Shown: piece after piece, positions 25,657-33,881 of the stretch
Layout: each line of letters begins with the position of its first letter
Numbering within the stretch: the stretch's first letter is position 1
NCBI GenBank assembly: GCA_002432425.1
Contig: DJEL01000058.1
Span: 1-47,462, forward strand
DNA from: Lachnospiraceae bacterium UBA5899
Lineage (GTDB): Bacteria; Bacillota; Clostridia; Lachnospirales; Lachnospiraceae
Direction of reading: 5' to 3'
Length of the DNA stretch: 47,462 nt
The notes under the pieces: model-generated
The model's database searches: none
The model's input: the letters and a program-made list of their open reading frames with translations, nothing else
What the model was told of the DNA's origin: nothing
Position numbers and translations under genes: made by a program

Positions 25657-28614
25657 ATGAAGATTACGTTTGACAATTCCGTACAGGTGGGTGCGGAGCA
25701 GACAAATACATACCGGGCGCATGCGGACAGCAAATATATTGCAGGCAATAACGGAGCGGGAAACCGCACGGCAGGCAATATTATGACGGCATGTGCACAG
25801 ACGAGGGACATTTCTGACAATGTTATGAATCGTAATGCCTACGATTTTTCCAAAAGCCGGGGACTCCATGGATGGAATGCAGAGGACTTAAAGCAGAACG
25901 CGGGTGCGGAAAATGTAAGCCAGATGCATAATTTTATGGCAGTAATGTCCAATTCTTTATCTGACGAAGATTTTGCCAAAATGCAGAAAGACGGTTATGA
26001 CCCCAAAGACATCGATGCGGAAGATATGGTAACGATTTTAGATACCATAAAGGCAGAGCTTCTGAAAGCGGGTGTGCATGTAGCGGGTTATACCGACAGC
26101 ATAGACAACGATACTCTTTCCAGGATAACGGGCAGTCAGGGATATGCCAGGCAGTTGAGTGAAGAAGATGCCGGTCATATGGCGGAGAGCATGGCAGCGG
26201 AGGACATTCCCCTGACAGAGGATAACCTGACGGAAGCCGGGGAAGCATGGCTGCGGGGACAGGAACTGACAGAGATGTCAGCCGGAAGTCTGCGATTCAT
26301 GATTACCAATGAACTGGCGCCTACCATAGACAATCTGTATCTGGCGCAGCATTCCGGAGCAGGCTCCTATGCCGGACAGTCAGCCGCTTTTTTTCAGGAA
26401 GACATGCCGGGATATCTGGGGCAGAAGGCATCTGACGCGGATTTGACCGCACTGCAGGAGCAGATGGGACAGATTGTGGAAGCGGCCGGTTTCCCCGTCA
26501 ATGAAGAAACCCTTCGGGAAGCCGGATTTTTAGTGGAAGCCGGCATTCCCTTAAATACCGATACATTTACCCGGTTACATAAACTGACACAGTTATCACT
26601 TCCCATGGACGCAGAAGAAATTTTGAACGCTGTAACGGCAGCCATGGCGGAGGGAAAACCCGCCGGAGAGGCAGACCTTACCGTACAGGAGAGTATTTAC
26701 CGCAGAGTTGTGAATACCAAAGAGAATTATGACAGACGGTATGAAGAAGTTTCGGGCACAGCGGCGCAGACACCGGCGGAAATTACCGCGAAAAGGCAGT
26801 TGGAGGAAGTGAGACTCCTCATGACGGTGGAAGCCAATGTGAAACTGTTGAAAAGCGGATTTTCCATTGACACCGCTCCCATAGAAGAAACGATTTCCGC
26901 CCTGAAAATGCTGGAAAACAGCCAGACGGGGCAGGCACAGACCGTGGGGGATGCGGCTGATTTGTGCAGGGAAACACTGCAGAAAACCAGAGAAATCCCT
27001 TATATGCCGGCAGCTTCCATCAGCAGATTTATAAGCGGTCAGAAAACTTTGACAATAGACGGTTTGTACGAAGCCGGCATGGAAATAAGAGAGGCATACC
27101 GAAGTGCCGGGGAAGCCTACGAAGCCATGTTTACCGAGGTGCGGACGGACCTTGGGGACAACATTCAGAAAGCATTCCAGAGTGTGGATACCCTCCTTTC
27201 GGAGCTGGGACTGGAGCTCACCGATGAAAACCGGAAAGCGGTCCGCAGCTTAAGCTACAACAACATGGATGTGACAGAGGAAAACATACAGAAAATAAAA
27301 GGTGCATCCGGTGTAGTGGCAAGAGTGGTGGAAAAAATGACGCCTATGTCGGTACTTAAAATGATAAGGGACGGCGTCAATCCGCTTCAGACCTCCATGG
27401 AAGATTTGGAAGAATACCTGTCAGGTCAGGATACTTACAACGAAGACAGTGAGAAATACAGCCGGTTTCTGTACCGACTGGAGCAGAATAATGAGATTAC
27501 CCCGGAGGAAAAAGAGTCCTTCATTGGGATTTACCGTCTGCTCAGGCAGGTGGAAAAATCCGACGGCGCCGCAATCGGAAAGCTGGTGGATACCGGAGCG
27601 GAGGTTTCTTTTCAGAACCTGCTGAGCGCCGTGCGCACAGGACGCGTAAAAGGCATCAATGTAAAGGTAAACAGTGAATTCGGCGGTCTTGCCGAAGCCA
27701 TTCAGAAAGGCATTTCTATTGACAGCCAGATAGACAGTGCTTACAATCAGGAAATTTTGCAGCAAATAAGGGAATGGGGCAGCAAAGAAACCGGGCTTCC
27801 CGAAATACTGAAGCAGTTGGAAGAGCCGGTTACCATTCAGAATATCACGGCGCTGCAGGAAATAAACCGGGACGGAATGGCGCCCTTTAAGAAAATTCAG
27901 GCAGTCAGGGAAAAATTTACTTCCGGAACGGACGGTGAGGAAAGCCCGGAGGCAGCCGATACGCTGACGGACTGGACGGATGTTTTTTCCGGAGAGACGG
28001 AGGCTCCTGCGGCTGACAACGCCAACACGGCTTTTACGGATAAAGCGCATTTTACGGAAAGCTATGAGGAACTGCTCACAGCCTACGAAGAAGAGGCGAA
28101 AGAGCTTACCTTTTCCGGGGAAGCCCATTCTCTGGATATAAAACTTTTGCAGACCGGTGTCAGACAGCTTGGTCTGAAAAGAGCCTTTGCCGCACAGGAG
28201 GAATACGAAGTGCCCTGTATGGTGGGGGACGAACTCACTTCCGTGCATTTGAAAATGATACACGACGAAACGGACAAAGGTCATTTTTATGTAAGAACGG
28301 ACAGTGAAGTATTTGGCACACTTTCCGGTGATTTCCGGATGGAAAACGGTGAAATATCCGGTATGTTTACGGCAGCTTCTGCGGAAGCGGAAGGAGTTCT
28401 GCAGAAAGCGGCAGAATTCCTGACACAGGAAGCAGAGGAAAAGAGCCTGAAAACCGGCAAAATAGAGATTGTTACCGGGGTAAAAGAGGTTTCTCCCAAA
28501 AAAGAAACATCCAAAGCCGGAGAAACGGCAGATTTGTACAAGGCAGCAGGTGCCGTGGTTTATGCATTGCGAAAGAGCCTGCAGACAGAAAGGACAGAAA
28601 GCTATGAGAATTAA
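25657..28614 (+). CDS. DUF6240-type large protein upstream of flagellin, possible FliK-like C-terminus
   Basis: 985 residues, no signal peptide or membrane span, acidic and largely helical. The middle repeats a pattern of short helical blocks containing 'L-T/N-x-E/D-x-L' ('IPLTEDNLTEAG', 'FPVNEETLREAG', 'IPLNTDTFTRL', 'KTLTIDGLYEAG', 'NNMDVTEENIQKI'), spaced some 60-90 residues apart. Such DUF6240 proteins occur beside flagellin genes in Lachnospiraceae. The last 160 residues ('TSVHLKMIHDETDKGHFYV', 'EISGMFTAASAEAEGVLQ', then a helix) resemble the hook-length-control (FliK) C-terminal fold; this is inference. ATG 25657 has AAAGAGG upstream; the gene overlaps flagellin by 11 bases. A flagellar secretion or length role is suggested by context. 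Confidence 0.8.
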   Translation: MKITFDNSVQVGAEQTNTYRAHADSKYIAGNNGAGNRTAGNIMTACAQTRDISDNVMNRNAYDFSKSRGLHGWNAEDLKQNAGAENVSQMHNFMAVMSNSLSDEDFAKMQKDGYDPKDIDAEDMVTILDTIKAELLKAGVHVAGYTDSIDNDTLSRITGSQGYARQLSEEDAGHMAESMAAEDIPLTEDNLTEAGEAWLRGQELTEMSAGSLRFMITNELAPTIDNLYLAQHSGAGSYAGQSAAFFQEDMPGYLGQKASDADLTALQEQMGQIVEAAGFPVNEETLREAGFLVEAGIPLNTDTFTRLHKLTQLSLPMDAEEILNAVTAAMAEGKPAGEADLTVQESIYRRVVNTKENYDRRYEEVSGTAAQTPAEITAKRQLEEVRLLMTVEANVKLLKSGFSIDTAPIEETISALKMLENSQTGQAQTVGDAADLCRETLQKTREIPYMPAASISRFISGQKTLTIDGLYEAGMEIREAYRSAGEAYEAMFTEVRTDLGDNIQKAFQSVDTLLSELGLELTDENRKAVRSLSYNNMDVTEENIQKIKGASGVVARVVEKMTPMSVLKMIRDGVNPLQTSMEDLEEYLSGQDTYNEDSEKYSRFLYRLEQNNEITPEEKESFIGIYRLLRQVEKSDGAAIGKLVDTGAEVSFQNLLSAVRTGRVKGINVKVNSEFGGLAEAIQKGISIDSQIDSAYNQEILQQIREWGSKETGLPEILKQLEEPVTIQNITALQEINRDGMAPFKKIQAVREKFTSGTDGEESPEAADTLTDWTDVFSGETEAPAADNANTAFTDKAHFTESYEELLTAYEEEAKELTFSGEAHSLDIKLLQTGVRQLGLKRAFAAQEEYEVPCMVGDELTSVHLKMIHDETDKGHFYVRTDSEVFGTLSGDFRMENGEISGMFTAASAEAEGVLQKAAEFLTQEAEEKSLKTGKIEIVTGVKEVSPKKETSKAGETADLYKAAGAVVYALRKSLQTERTESYEN

Positions 28615-29716
28615 TTACAACGTATCAGCCATGATTTCCAATAACGCACTTTCCAACAGTGAGAATTTACTGACAAAATCTTTGGAGAGATTATCAAGCG
28701 GCTTAAAAATCAACCATGCCAAGGACAATCCCGCAGGACTGGCAACCGCCAAAAGAATGAATGCCCAGTTGACAGGTCTGTCAAAGGCAAAGGAAAATGC
28801 CAACGACGGCATTTCCGTCATTGAAACTGCGGACGGCGCCATGACGGAAGTACATGAAATGCTGCAGAGATTAAACGAACTGGCAGTGAAATCTTCCACC
28901 GGTACGCTGTCGGACGATGACAGAAAAATGATTCAGCAGGAAGCAGAGCAGCTTTGCAGTGAAATTGACCGTATTTCCGATACCGTGGAATTTGATACCC
29001 AGAAGCTTCTGAACGGAGAATTTGACTTAAAGGCATACACCACCGAAGAAACCATGAAGGTCAGCACATATTCCGACAAGGTGGCAAAGGGACAGTACGA
29101 ACTGAAAAATGTTGCCATTACGCTGGATGCGGACGGCAATGTGGACTCCTTCCAGGCAGATTTTGCCGGCAAGTTCCCGGCAGATGTAAAGGTGGACAAA
29201 ATTGAGGACAATCAGGTGTACCTGAAAGCCAGCAACGGTTTTGAAATGACACTGGATTTAAGCAGGGCGGCAGCCGAGGGTAAGACCAATTTAGGCGATG
29301 TGGACATTGATGCAACCGGCATCGGCGCCATGAGACTGCAGATTGGCTCCAACGAGGGTCAGGTACTGGAAATCCAGATTCCTTCCGTAGGCATCAAGCA
29401 GATGGGACTGGAAAATCTGGACCTCAGCACGAAGGAAGGCGCACAGGCAGCCATCGAGAAAATCAGCGGCGCTATCAGTTATGTATCCAGCGTGAGAAGC
29501 CAGATTGGTGCTTACCAGAACAGACTGGAATCCACTGTCAACAGTCTGGATATTACCAATGAAAATATGACTTCCGCTTATTCCCGTATCATGGATGTGG
29601 ATATGGCAGAGGAAATGACTTCTTACACGACCTATCAGATTTTGGCACAGGCAGGAACTTCCATGCTGGCGCAGGCAAACGAAAGACCTTCACAGGTATT
29701 GCAGTTATTACAGTAA
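28604..29716 (+). CDS. Flagellin
   Basis: 370 residues. The N-terminal D0/D1 region ('MRINYNVSAMISNNALSNSE', 'LSSGLKINHAKDNPAGLA', 'ANDGISVIETADGAMTEV') and C-terminal D1/D0 region ('RSQIGAYQNRLESTVNSL', 'SRIMDVDMAEEM', 'QVLQLLQ' end) are textbook. The variable middle (about 145-285) is short with beta-rich sequence. It is the exported filament subunit, bound by FliS before secretion. The start ATG 28604 overlaps the stop of the DUF6240 gene; AAAGG lies about 10 bases upstream. fliS follows after 31 bases. No sigma-28 promoter was found in front of the gene; read-through from upstream is likely. Confidence 0.97.
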   Translation: MRINYNVSAMISNNALSNSENLLTKSLERLSSGLKINHAKDNPAGLATAKRMNAQLTGLSKAKENANDGISVIETADGAMTEVHEMLQRLNELAVKSSTGTLSDDDRKMIQQEAEQLCSEIDRISDTVEFDTQKLLNGEFDLKAYTTEETMKVSTYSDKVAKGQYELKNVAITLDADGNVDSFQADFAGKFPADVKVDKIEDNQVYLKASNGFEMTLDLSRAAAEGKTNLGDVDIDATGIGAMRLQIGSNEGQVLEIQIPSVGIKQMGLENLDLSTKEGAQAAIEKISGAISYVSSVRSQIGAYQNRLESTVNSLDITNENMTSAYSRIMDVDMAEEMTSYTTYQILAQAGTSMLAQANERPSQVLQLLQ

Positions 29717-29747
29717 GGTGCGGTAAATCCGGAAAGGAAGGACAGAT

Positions 29748-30224
29748 ATGACAAAAGAATGTAAACAGCAGTTTACCCTGCGGATTACCCAGGCAAACAA
29801 GACCGAACTGATTGTGATTTTATATGAAATGCTGCTCGCCTATACGCAGGATGCCAAAGAAAGCCTGCAGGAAGGCAACATTGAAGCATTCCGGGATAAT
29901 ATAAGAAAAGCAGACAACTGTCTGACGGAACTGACGGAGTCCTTAAATCTCTCCTATGAAATCGGACGCCGCCTGCTTTCCCTGTATATGTTCTGCAAAA
30001 GGGAGCTTCTGAAAGCGGATGTCCGCAAAAAAGAAGAATTTGTTCTTCATGTGGAAACCGTCATTACCAAGCTCCGGGATGCCTACAGGGAAGTGGCAGC
30101 GCAGGACGAAAGCACTCCTGTTATGGAAAATTCCCAGGAAGTATACGCCGGTCTTACCTACGGCCGCGACTCTTTAACCGAAAACATGGCTTATGAGAGT
30201 ACGAATAGGGGATTTCGGGCATAG
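29748..30224 (+). CDS. fliS: Flagellar export chaperone FliS
   Basis: 158 residues, helical, with the FliS core 'ANKTELIVILYEMLLAYTQDA' and 'IRKADNCLTELTESLNLS'. FliS binds the C-terminal D0 helix of flagellin and keeps it unfolded until export. It directly follows flagellin, with AAGGAAGG upstream of ATG 29748. The length is somewhat above the usual 120-135 residues, the extra being a C-terminal tail. Its last 51 bases are antisense to the end of the yaaL-like gene. Confidence 0.92.
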   Translation: MTKECKQQFTLRITQANKTELIVILYEMLLAYTQDAKESLQEGNIEAFRDNIRKADNCLTELTESLNLSYEIGRRLLSLYMFCKRELLKADVRKKEEFVLHVETVITKLRDAYREVAAQDESTPVMENSQEVYAGLTYGRDSLTENMAYESTNRGFRA

Positions 30225-30467
30225 TTCCGGGACCTCGGTTCTTTCTTTTTCTGCAAGAGAGGTCAGGTAAGTATAGCGTTTTAATAAAGAATTGACCTGA
30301 TAAATGTAACAGTCAATCATATCAGGTTCCGTAGCATTGTCAAAACCCGCGTATGCGATTTCCAGGTCGTAGCGGGTTTTTTCTATGTCCTGGGCAAGGG
30401 TGGTGCGGCTGAAATCCTCTTCCACCGGCAGCTCCGTATAGTTGTCCTGTCGAAATAAAACCTTCAT
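30174..30467 (-). CDS. DUF2508 protein (YaaL-like)
   Basis: 97 residues, matching DUF2508: 'LAQDIEKTRYDLEIAYAGFDNATEP' (core), 'DMIDCYIYQVNSLLKRYTYL'. In Bacillus, yaaL sits beside recR and bofA and its function is unknown. Start ATG 30467 is preceded by AAGGAGATTTTGCC, an ideal SD; the open frame upstream lacks family similarity. Its 3' end overlaps fliS. A bofA homologue lies divergently upstream, so the yaaL-bofA pairing is kept but inverted. Confidence 0.87.
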   Translation of the reverse strand: MKVLFRQDNYTELPVEEDFSRTTLAQDIEKTRYDLEIAYAGFDNATEPDMIDCYIYQVNSLLKRYTYLTSLAEKERTEVPELCPKSPIRTLISHVFG

Positions 30468-30526
30468 GGCAAAATCTCCTTGTTTTTCTTTGCCTAAAGT
30501 ATAGCCGTAAAGCATGCGTTTTATTC

Positions 30527-30546
30527 CTCTTTTTTCCAAAAAAGAG
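30527..30546. repeat. Perfect 9-bp inverted repeat between yaaL and bofA
   Basis: CTCTTTTTT (30527-30535) and AAAAAAGAG (30538-30546) around CC. It lies between the two divergent genes; could be a shared operator or just a hairpin in the yaaL leader. Confidence 0.6.
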
Positions 30547-30600
30547 AGGGATTGGCAGACATTCCGTACAGATGCATAATTTCGGAAAGAAGGACATATT

Positions 30601-30906
30601 ATGTTAGAGAAAAACGGAACACGGTATAATTTTATGGATAATCAGAATGCCGTTATGGTGATAGTGGCGGTCTGCGCAGCCGTCCTTTTAATAGGTGCCC
30701 TGAAAAGACAGAAGGAGTGGCTTATCAATTTATTATTTCGCACCGTCACAGGTACCCTCGGAATATTTTTTATCAATCTGGGTCTGACAAACTGGGGTAT
30801 GCAGAGCACCATCGGCATCAACGCGGTTACTGTTTTGACAACCGCAATCCTTGGATTTCCGGGCCTTTTCCTGCTTTACGGCATTCATTTTTACAACACT
30901 ATGTGA
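30601..30906 (+). CDS. bofA: BofA-family protein (pro-sigmaK processing inhibitor)
   Basis: 101 residues, two or three membrane spans, with the BofA signature 'INLGLTNWGMQSTIGINAV' and 'TAILGFPGLFLLYGIHFY'. In Bacillus BofA holds the SpoIVFB protease inactive until the mother cell signals. In this family of gut anaerobes its presence implies sporulation ancestry but not that the strain sporulates. SD AAGGA is about 8 bases before ATG 30601. Confidence 0.88.
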   Translation: MLEKNGTRYNFMDNQNAVMVIVAVCAAVLLIGALKRQKEWLINLLFRTVTGTLGIFFINLGLTNWGMQSTIGINAVTVLTTAILGFPGLFLLYGIHFYNTM

Positions 30907-30942
30907 AAAAGTACCAAAAATGATTTTTCTCTCAAAAAGCCC

Positions 30943-30971
30943 TTTACAAATGATAAAAAGTTCCCTATAAT
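30943..30971 (+). promoter_or_regulatory. Promoter of the Tad-like pilus operon
   Basis: TTTACA (30943-30948), exactly 17 bases, TATAAT (30966-30971). It is the last good promoter before the prepilin peptidase gene and no terminator is seen through the pilus genes that follow. Confidence 0.7.
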
Positions 30972-31244
30972 TCGTCTTACATCCGAAACAACTTCGGAAT
31001 ATCGAAACAATCTTATTTTTATTCTATATGTATTTTCTAAAATATATTGGTTCTATTATCTTGATTTCTAATTTTTAATTCCTTAGGATTGAAAATGTAA
31101 TTCCTAATATTTTGTAATTTGTTTGAGCTTGTAAAGTCTTTAACTTCTGTTACATCTTTGAGTTTCTGCAATATCTTTTATATCTTCGTTTATTTCTACT
31201 TGATACACGCAAATTTTAATTTCCTGGAAAGGAGGCGCAGCAAC
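30972..31244 (+). other. Long AT-rich leader of the pilus operon
   Basis: About 270 bases between the promoter and the first SD, without a convincing gene. A frame from TTG 31119 is open and joins the peptidase gene, but its AT-rich sequence lacks coding character. A small hairpin (CCGAA/TTCGG, about 30979-30993) sits at the start. AAAGGAGG at 31228-31235 ends the leader. Confidence 0.55.
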
Positions 31245-31685
31245 ATTTATGTCCTGTTATTGATTTTGGCAACAGCCGGTTACTTTGACTGCCGCTATGG
31301 AAAAATTCCCAATAAACTGATAATGATTGGGCTTCTGGCAGCCGTTGTCTGCCAGGCAGCAGAATTCTGCGAAAAGGTTCTGATTTTGCAGGAAAGTGTG
31401 CAGCTTGCGGATTTATCTGCTTACCTGTGGTATCCGTTTCTGTTTGTGGGATTGTACTTTTTCTTTACTGTGGGCGGACTGGGAGCAGGGGACGTGAAAC
31501 TCTACATGGTCAGTGCCCTGTTTTTAAGACCGGAGGAAACGATGCATTTTCTTCTGCTCAGCATGGGACTGGCGCTGGGAATGTTTCTTATCCGCTCTCT
31601 ATGGAAACGAACCTGTTATATCCGGCTGGCGGTTCCTATGGTTGTGAGTTTAGGCATCATGATTGTATACAGAAAGGCGTTTTAG
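31245..31685 (+). CDS. A24 prepilin peptidase of the Tad-like system (TadV/CpaA)
   Basis: About 146 residues, polytopic, with both catalytic aspartates of type IV prepilin peptidases: 'AGYFDCRYGKIPNKL' and 'GGLGAGDVKLYM' (GxGD). It cleaves the leader of Flp pilin and pseudopilins at the inner membrane. The start is problematic. AAAGGAGG (31228-31235) ideally serves an in-frame ATT at 31245; an ATG at 31249 is one base out of frame and stops after four codons. The upstream in-frame TTG (31119) would need a long AT-rich N-terminus. Either a rare ATT start or a sequence error explains this. Confidence 0.78.
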   Translation: MYVLLLILATAGYFDCRYGKIPNKLIMIGLLAAVVCQAAEFCEKVLILQESVQLADLSAYLWYPFLFVGLYFFFTVGGLGAGDVKLYMVSALFLRPEETMHFLLLSMGLALGMFLIRSLWKRTCYIRLAVPMVVSLGIMIVYRKAF

Positions 31686-31686
31686 T

Positions 31687-32691
31687 ATGAAGAAAAAAAT
31701 TATGGCATTTTATGACAGCGAGTCCGACTATACGGAAGATATGGCGGATTACCTGAAAAAACAGGAGGGATTTCCCTACGAACTGCATACTTACACGGAG
31801 CAGGAAAAGTTGCTGTCTTTCGGAAAGGAAGAACCGATTGAGGTGCTGGTAGTGGCAGAGTCTGATTATACCTATGAAGTGGCGGGACTGCCGGTGGGAA
31901 AGACACTGCTCTTAAACGAAAGCGGCACCATTGCCGGGGAAAACATCCGCAACATCAATAAGTACCAGAAAGCGGAGAACATCTACCGGGAAATTACCGG
32001 GGAGATAGCGGCAATGATTCCCGAGGAAGAAAGGAGTCTACGGACATGTGATAAGGCAAAGATAATCGGATTGTATTCGCCCATTCGCAGGTGCCTGCAG
32101 ACCTCCTTTGCCCTGACGCTGGGACAGGCTCTTTCGGAAAAGAAAAAGGTGCTGTATATCAGCTTTGAGCATTACGCCGGCTGGAATCAGCTCTTGAACA
32201 AAAGCATCAAAGGCGATTTGGCGGCGCTTCTTTACTTCCTGCAGGAGTCGGAAGAAAGGTTTGCCGTGAGACTGCAGTCCGTTACCATGCAGATAGGACG
32301 GCTGCATTATATACCGCCGGTGTATGCGGGACAGAACCTGATTTATGCGAAAGGTTCGGAATGGGTGGAGCTGGTGGAAAAGATTGCCGAATGCGGAGGC
32401 TATGACTATGTGATTTTGGATTTGAGCGAAAGCATACAGGGGATTTTTGAACTGTTGAAACATTGTGACAGGATTTACACCATTACGAAAGAGGACCCTG
32501 CCGCACAGGGGAAAATTGCCCAGTATGAGGAACTGCTCAGGGATTACCGGTGCGAGGGGATATTGGAGAAAACGTCCAAGAAGCTCCTGCCGGTCTTTAC
32601 AGATATTCCGGAGCGGCTGGAACAGTACACCAGAGGGGAACTTGCGGACTATATCCGGAAACTGATTTCGGAAGAACTGGAGGCGGCATGA
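31687..32691 (+). CDS. TadZ/CpaE-like protein with degenerate ATP site
   Basis: 334 residues. N-terminal receiver-like segment ('IMAFYDSESDYTEDMADYL', 'EVLVVAESDYTY') followed by a MinD/ParA fold ('KAIIGLYSPIRRCLQTS', here 'GLYSPIRRCLQTSFALTL'; 'KVLYISFEHYAGW'; 'GYDYVILDLSESIQG'). In the usual TadZ, the corresponding loop is KGGxGKT/S; here both lysines are missing, so ATP hydrolysis is unlikely. TadZ localises the pilus machine at the pole or membrane. Position between peptidase and TadA supports the assignment. ATG 31687 lies 1 base after the preceding stop; the gene overlaps tadA by 4 bases (ATGA). Confidence 0.8.
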   Translation: MKKKIMAFYDSESDYTEDMADYLKKQEGFPYELHTYTEQEKLLSFGKEEPIEVLVVAESDYTYEVAGLPVGKTLLLNESGTIAGENIRNINKYQKAENIYREITGEIAAMIPEEERSLRTCDKAKIIGLYSPIRRCLQTSFALTLGQALSEKKKVLYISFEHYAGWNQLLNKSIKGDLAALLYFLQESEERFAVRLQSVTMQIGRLHYIPPVYAGQNLIYAKGSEWVELVEKIAECGGYDYVILDLSESIQGIFELLKHCDRIYTITKEDPAAQGKIAQYEELLRDYRCEGILEKTSKKLLPVFTDIPERLEQYTRGELADYIRKLISEELEAA

Positions 32692-33881
32692 AAAAATACT
32701 TAGAAGAAAAACTGCTCAAAAGGCTGGACTATTCCAAAGAAACAACGGATGAAGAAGTTCTTTCCCAGATAGATGATTTGTTTCTTTCGGAGGAGGCAAT
32801 CCGGTTGTACCCGGTGGATATCCGGCGGAAGCTCAAACAGGAAATATTCTGTTCCCTACGCCGGCTGGATATTTTACAGGCTCTTATTGAAGACGGTAGT
32901 ATAACGGAAATCATGATAAACGGACCCAACCACATTTTTGTGGAAAGAAAGGGACGGATGGAAGAAGTCCCCATACGGTTTTCTTCCGAAGAAAAATTAC
33001 TGCAGATTATCCAGCGGATTGTGGGGGACTGCAACCGCACGGTAAATGAGGTATCCCCCATTGTGGATGCCAGACTGCAGAACGGAAGCCGTGTCAATGT
33101 GGTGCTTTCGCCCATTGCACTGAACGGCCCCATCGTTACCATTCGTAAATTTCCCGATTGTTCCCTGACCATAGACCAGCTTATAAGCTGGGGGAGCATC
33201 ACAAAGGAAGCAGCCGAAGAACTGCGCCTGTACGTACAGGCAGGGTACAACATTTTTGTCAGTGGCGGAACCGGTTCCGGCAAAACCACTTTCTTAAACA
33301 TCTTATCCGATTTTATTCCCAAGGATGAAAGAATTATCACCATTGAAGACAGCGCGGAGCTGCAGATACAGGGCATTGAAAATTTAATTCGCCTGGAAAC
33401 CCGGAACGAAAATGTGGAAGGCTGTCATGCCATTACCATACGGGATTTGATTAAAAGCTCCCTGCGGATGCGGCCGGACAGGATAATTGTTGGGGAAGTC
33501 CGCGGCAGCGAGGCGGTGGATATGGTTACAGCATTTAATACCGGCCATGACGGCTCCATGTCAACCGGGCATGCAAACAGTGCCAGAGATATGTTAAGCC
33601 GTCTGGAAAATATGATTTTAATGGGAATGGATATTCCGCTGGCGGCGGTAAAACAGCAGATTGCCTCTGCCATTGACATCATGATACATCTTGGCAGGAT
33701 ACGTGACAAAAGCAGAAGAGTACTGGAAATCACAGAAATTGACGGCATGCAGGACGGCGAAATTATGATGCATACCCTTTATGAGTTTACAGAGGATGCT
33801 TCTCCGCAGATTGGCATTTTGCAAAAGAAAGGACAACTGCAGCATGTGGAAAAACTTAAGGCAGCAGGTCTTATGCTATAA
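32688..33881 (+). CDS. tadA: Secretion ATPase TadA/CpaF
   Basis: 397 residues. Typical CpaF-type GspE-family ATPase: N-terminal all-beta domain ('ITEIMINGPNHIFVERKGRM'), Walker A 'GGTGSGKT' (193-200), Asp box 'IITIEDSAELQI', Walker B 'RPDRIIVGEVRGSEAVDM', and His box 'TGHDGSMSTGHANS'. It drives assembly of the Flp pilus, partnering TadB/TadC. GGAGG lies 4 bases before ATG 32688, which overlaps the previous stop. Confidence 0.96.
   Translation: MKKYLEEKLLKRLDYSKETTDEEVLSQIDDLFLSEEAIRLYPVDIRRKLKQEIFCSLRRLDILQALIEDGSITEIMINGPNHIFVERKGRMEEVPIRFSSEEKLLQIIQRIVGDCNRTVNEVSPIVDARLQNGSRVNVVLSPIALNGPIVTIRKFPDCSLTIDQLISWGSITKEAAEELRLYVQAGYNIFVSGGTGSGKTTFLNILSDFIPKDERIITIEDSAELQIQGIENLIRLETRNENVEGCHAITIRDLIKSSLRMRPDRIIVGEVRGSEAVDMVTAFNTGHDGSMSTGHANSARDMLSRLENMILMGMDIPLAAVKQQIASAIDIMIHLGRIRDKSRRVLEITEIDGMQDGEIMMHTLYEFTEDASPQIGILQKKGQLQHVEKLKAAGLML

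Noticed and set aside
27421..28284. 287-codon minus-strand frame inside the DUF6240 gene
   Set aside because: Shadow frame; the plus-strand gene has an SD and family similarity.
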